From: DATCDR01 sp036510575
GTDB lineage: Bacteria > Actinomycetota > Acidimicrobiia > Acidimicrobiales > Bog-793
DNA: 14,516 nucleotides
Direction of reading: 5' to 3'
Assembly: GCA_036510575.1 (NCBI GenBank)
Contig: DATCDR010000049.1
Coordinates: 1 to 14,516 of the forward strand
Part shown: one piece after another, positions 14,496 through 14,516 of the stretch
How positions within the stretch are numbered: position 1 is the stretch's first letter
Layout: the number at the start of each line of letters is the position of its first letter
The notes under the pieces: model-generated
The model's database searches: none
What the model saw: only the letters and a program-made list of their open reading frames with translations
What the model was told of the DNA's origin: nothing
Made by a program: the position numbers and the translations under genes

Positions 14496-14516
14496 GTCTT
14501 TTCGGCACCTCGTGAA

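Noticed and set aside
1..14516. CRISPR array, tRNA/rRNA genes, toxin-antitoxin or defence operon
   Set aside because: No regularly spaced repeats, no tRNA-like cloverleaf or TTC-containing arm, and no nuclease, helicase or toxin motifs were seen on either strand.

Overview
The window is high-GC DNA with strongly GC-biased third codon positions, frequent GTG/TTG starts and few clear Shine-Dalgarno sites. Together with the protein families present (actinobacterial-type tandem tyrosine recombinases, large YfhO/GT-C-like membrane proteins, a SpoIIE-phosphatase/STAS pair), this suggests an actinomycetota chromosome. Placement below phylum is inference and is not claimed.

Layout, left to right. 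(1) 1-399 (-): N-terminal third of an IS1380-family transposase running off the left edge. (2) 489-2909 (-): a short membrane-anchored protein that is a C-terminal paralogue of the protein at 7111-8898, then a GT-C-type membrane glycosyltransferase. (3) 2910-4055: about 1.1 kb with no convincing gene, only two weak coding-like stretches. (4) 4056-8898 (+): a giant YfhO-like membrane protein and a polytopic membrane protein with an extracytoplasmic C-terminal domain. Blocks 2 and 4 are divergent and have similar architecture: a large multipass protein followed by a protein carrying the GVGDYWSSS-type domain. They may be an old inverted duplication or a cell-surface glycosylation locus. (5) 9045-11026 (-): a membrane-bound sensor SpoIIE/PP2C phosphatase overlapping a STAS anti-anti-sigma factor, i.e. 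two of the three parts of a partner-switching module, with no kinase nearby. (6) 11122-11355 (+): a small single-TM protein, divergent from the phosphatase. (7) 11356-12089: degraded DNA holding a relic of an ECF sigma factor (-). (8) 12090-13983 (-): two tyrosine recombinases joined by an ATGA overlap. The upstream one has lost its N-terminus. The downstream one has a frameshift and a nonsense codon exactly between its catalytic histidine and tyrosine. (9) 14103-14495 (-): a VOC/glyoxalase-fold protein.

The working genes describe two themes: cell-envelope sugar or polymer transfer (left half) and a stress/partner-switch signalling pair (centre). The IS fragment at one end and the decayed recombinase pair and sigma-factor relic at the other mark this as an accessory, rearranged region. 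The most noteworthy items are the doubly inactivated recombinase, the cryptic sigma-factor relic visible only across two frames and a stop, and the duplicated extracytoplasmic domain.
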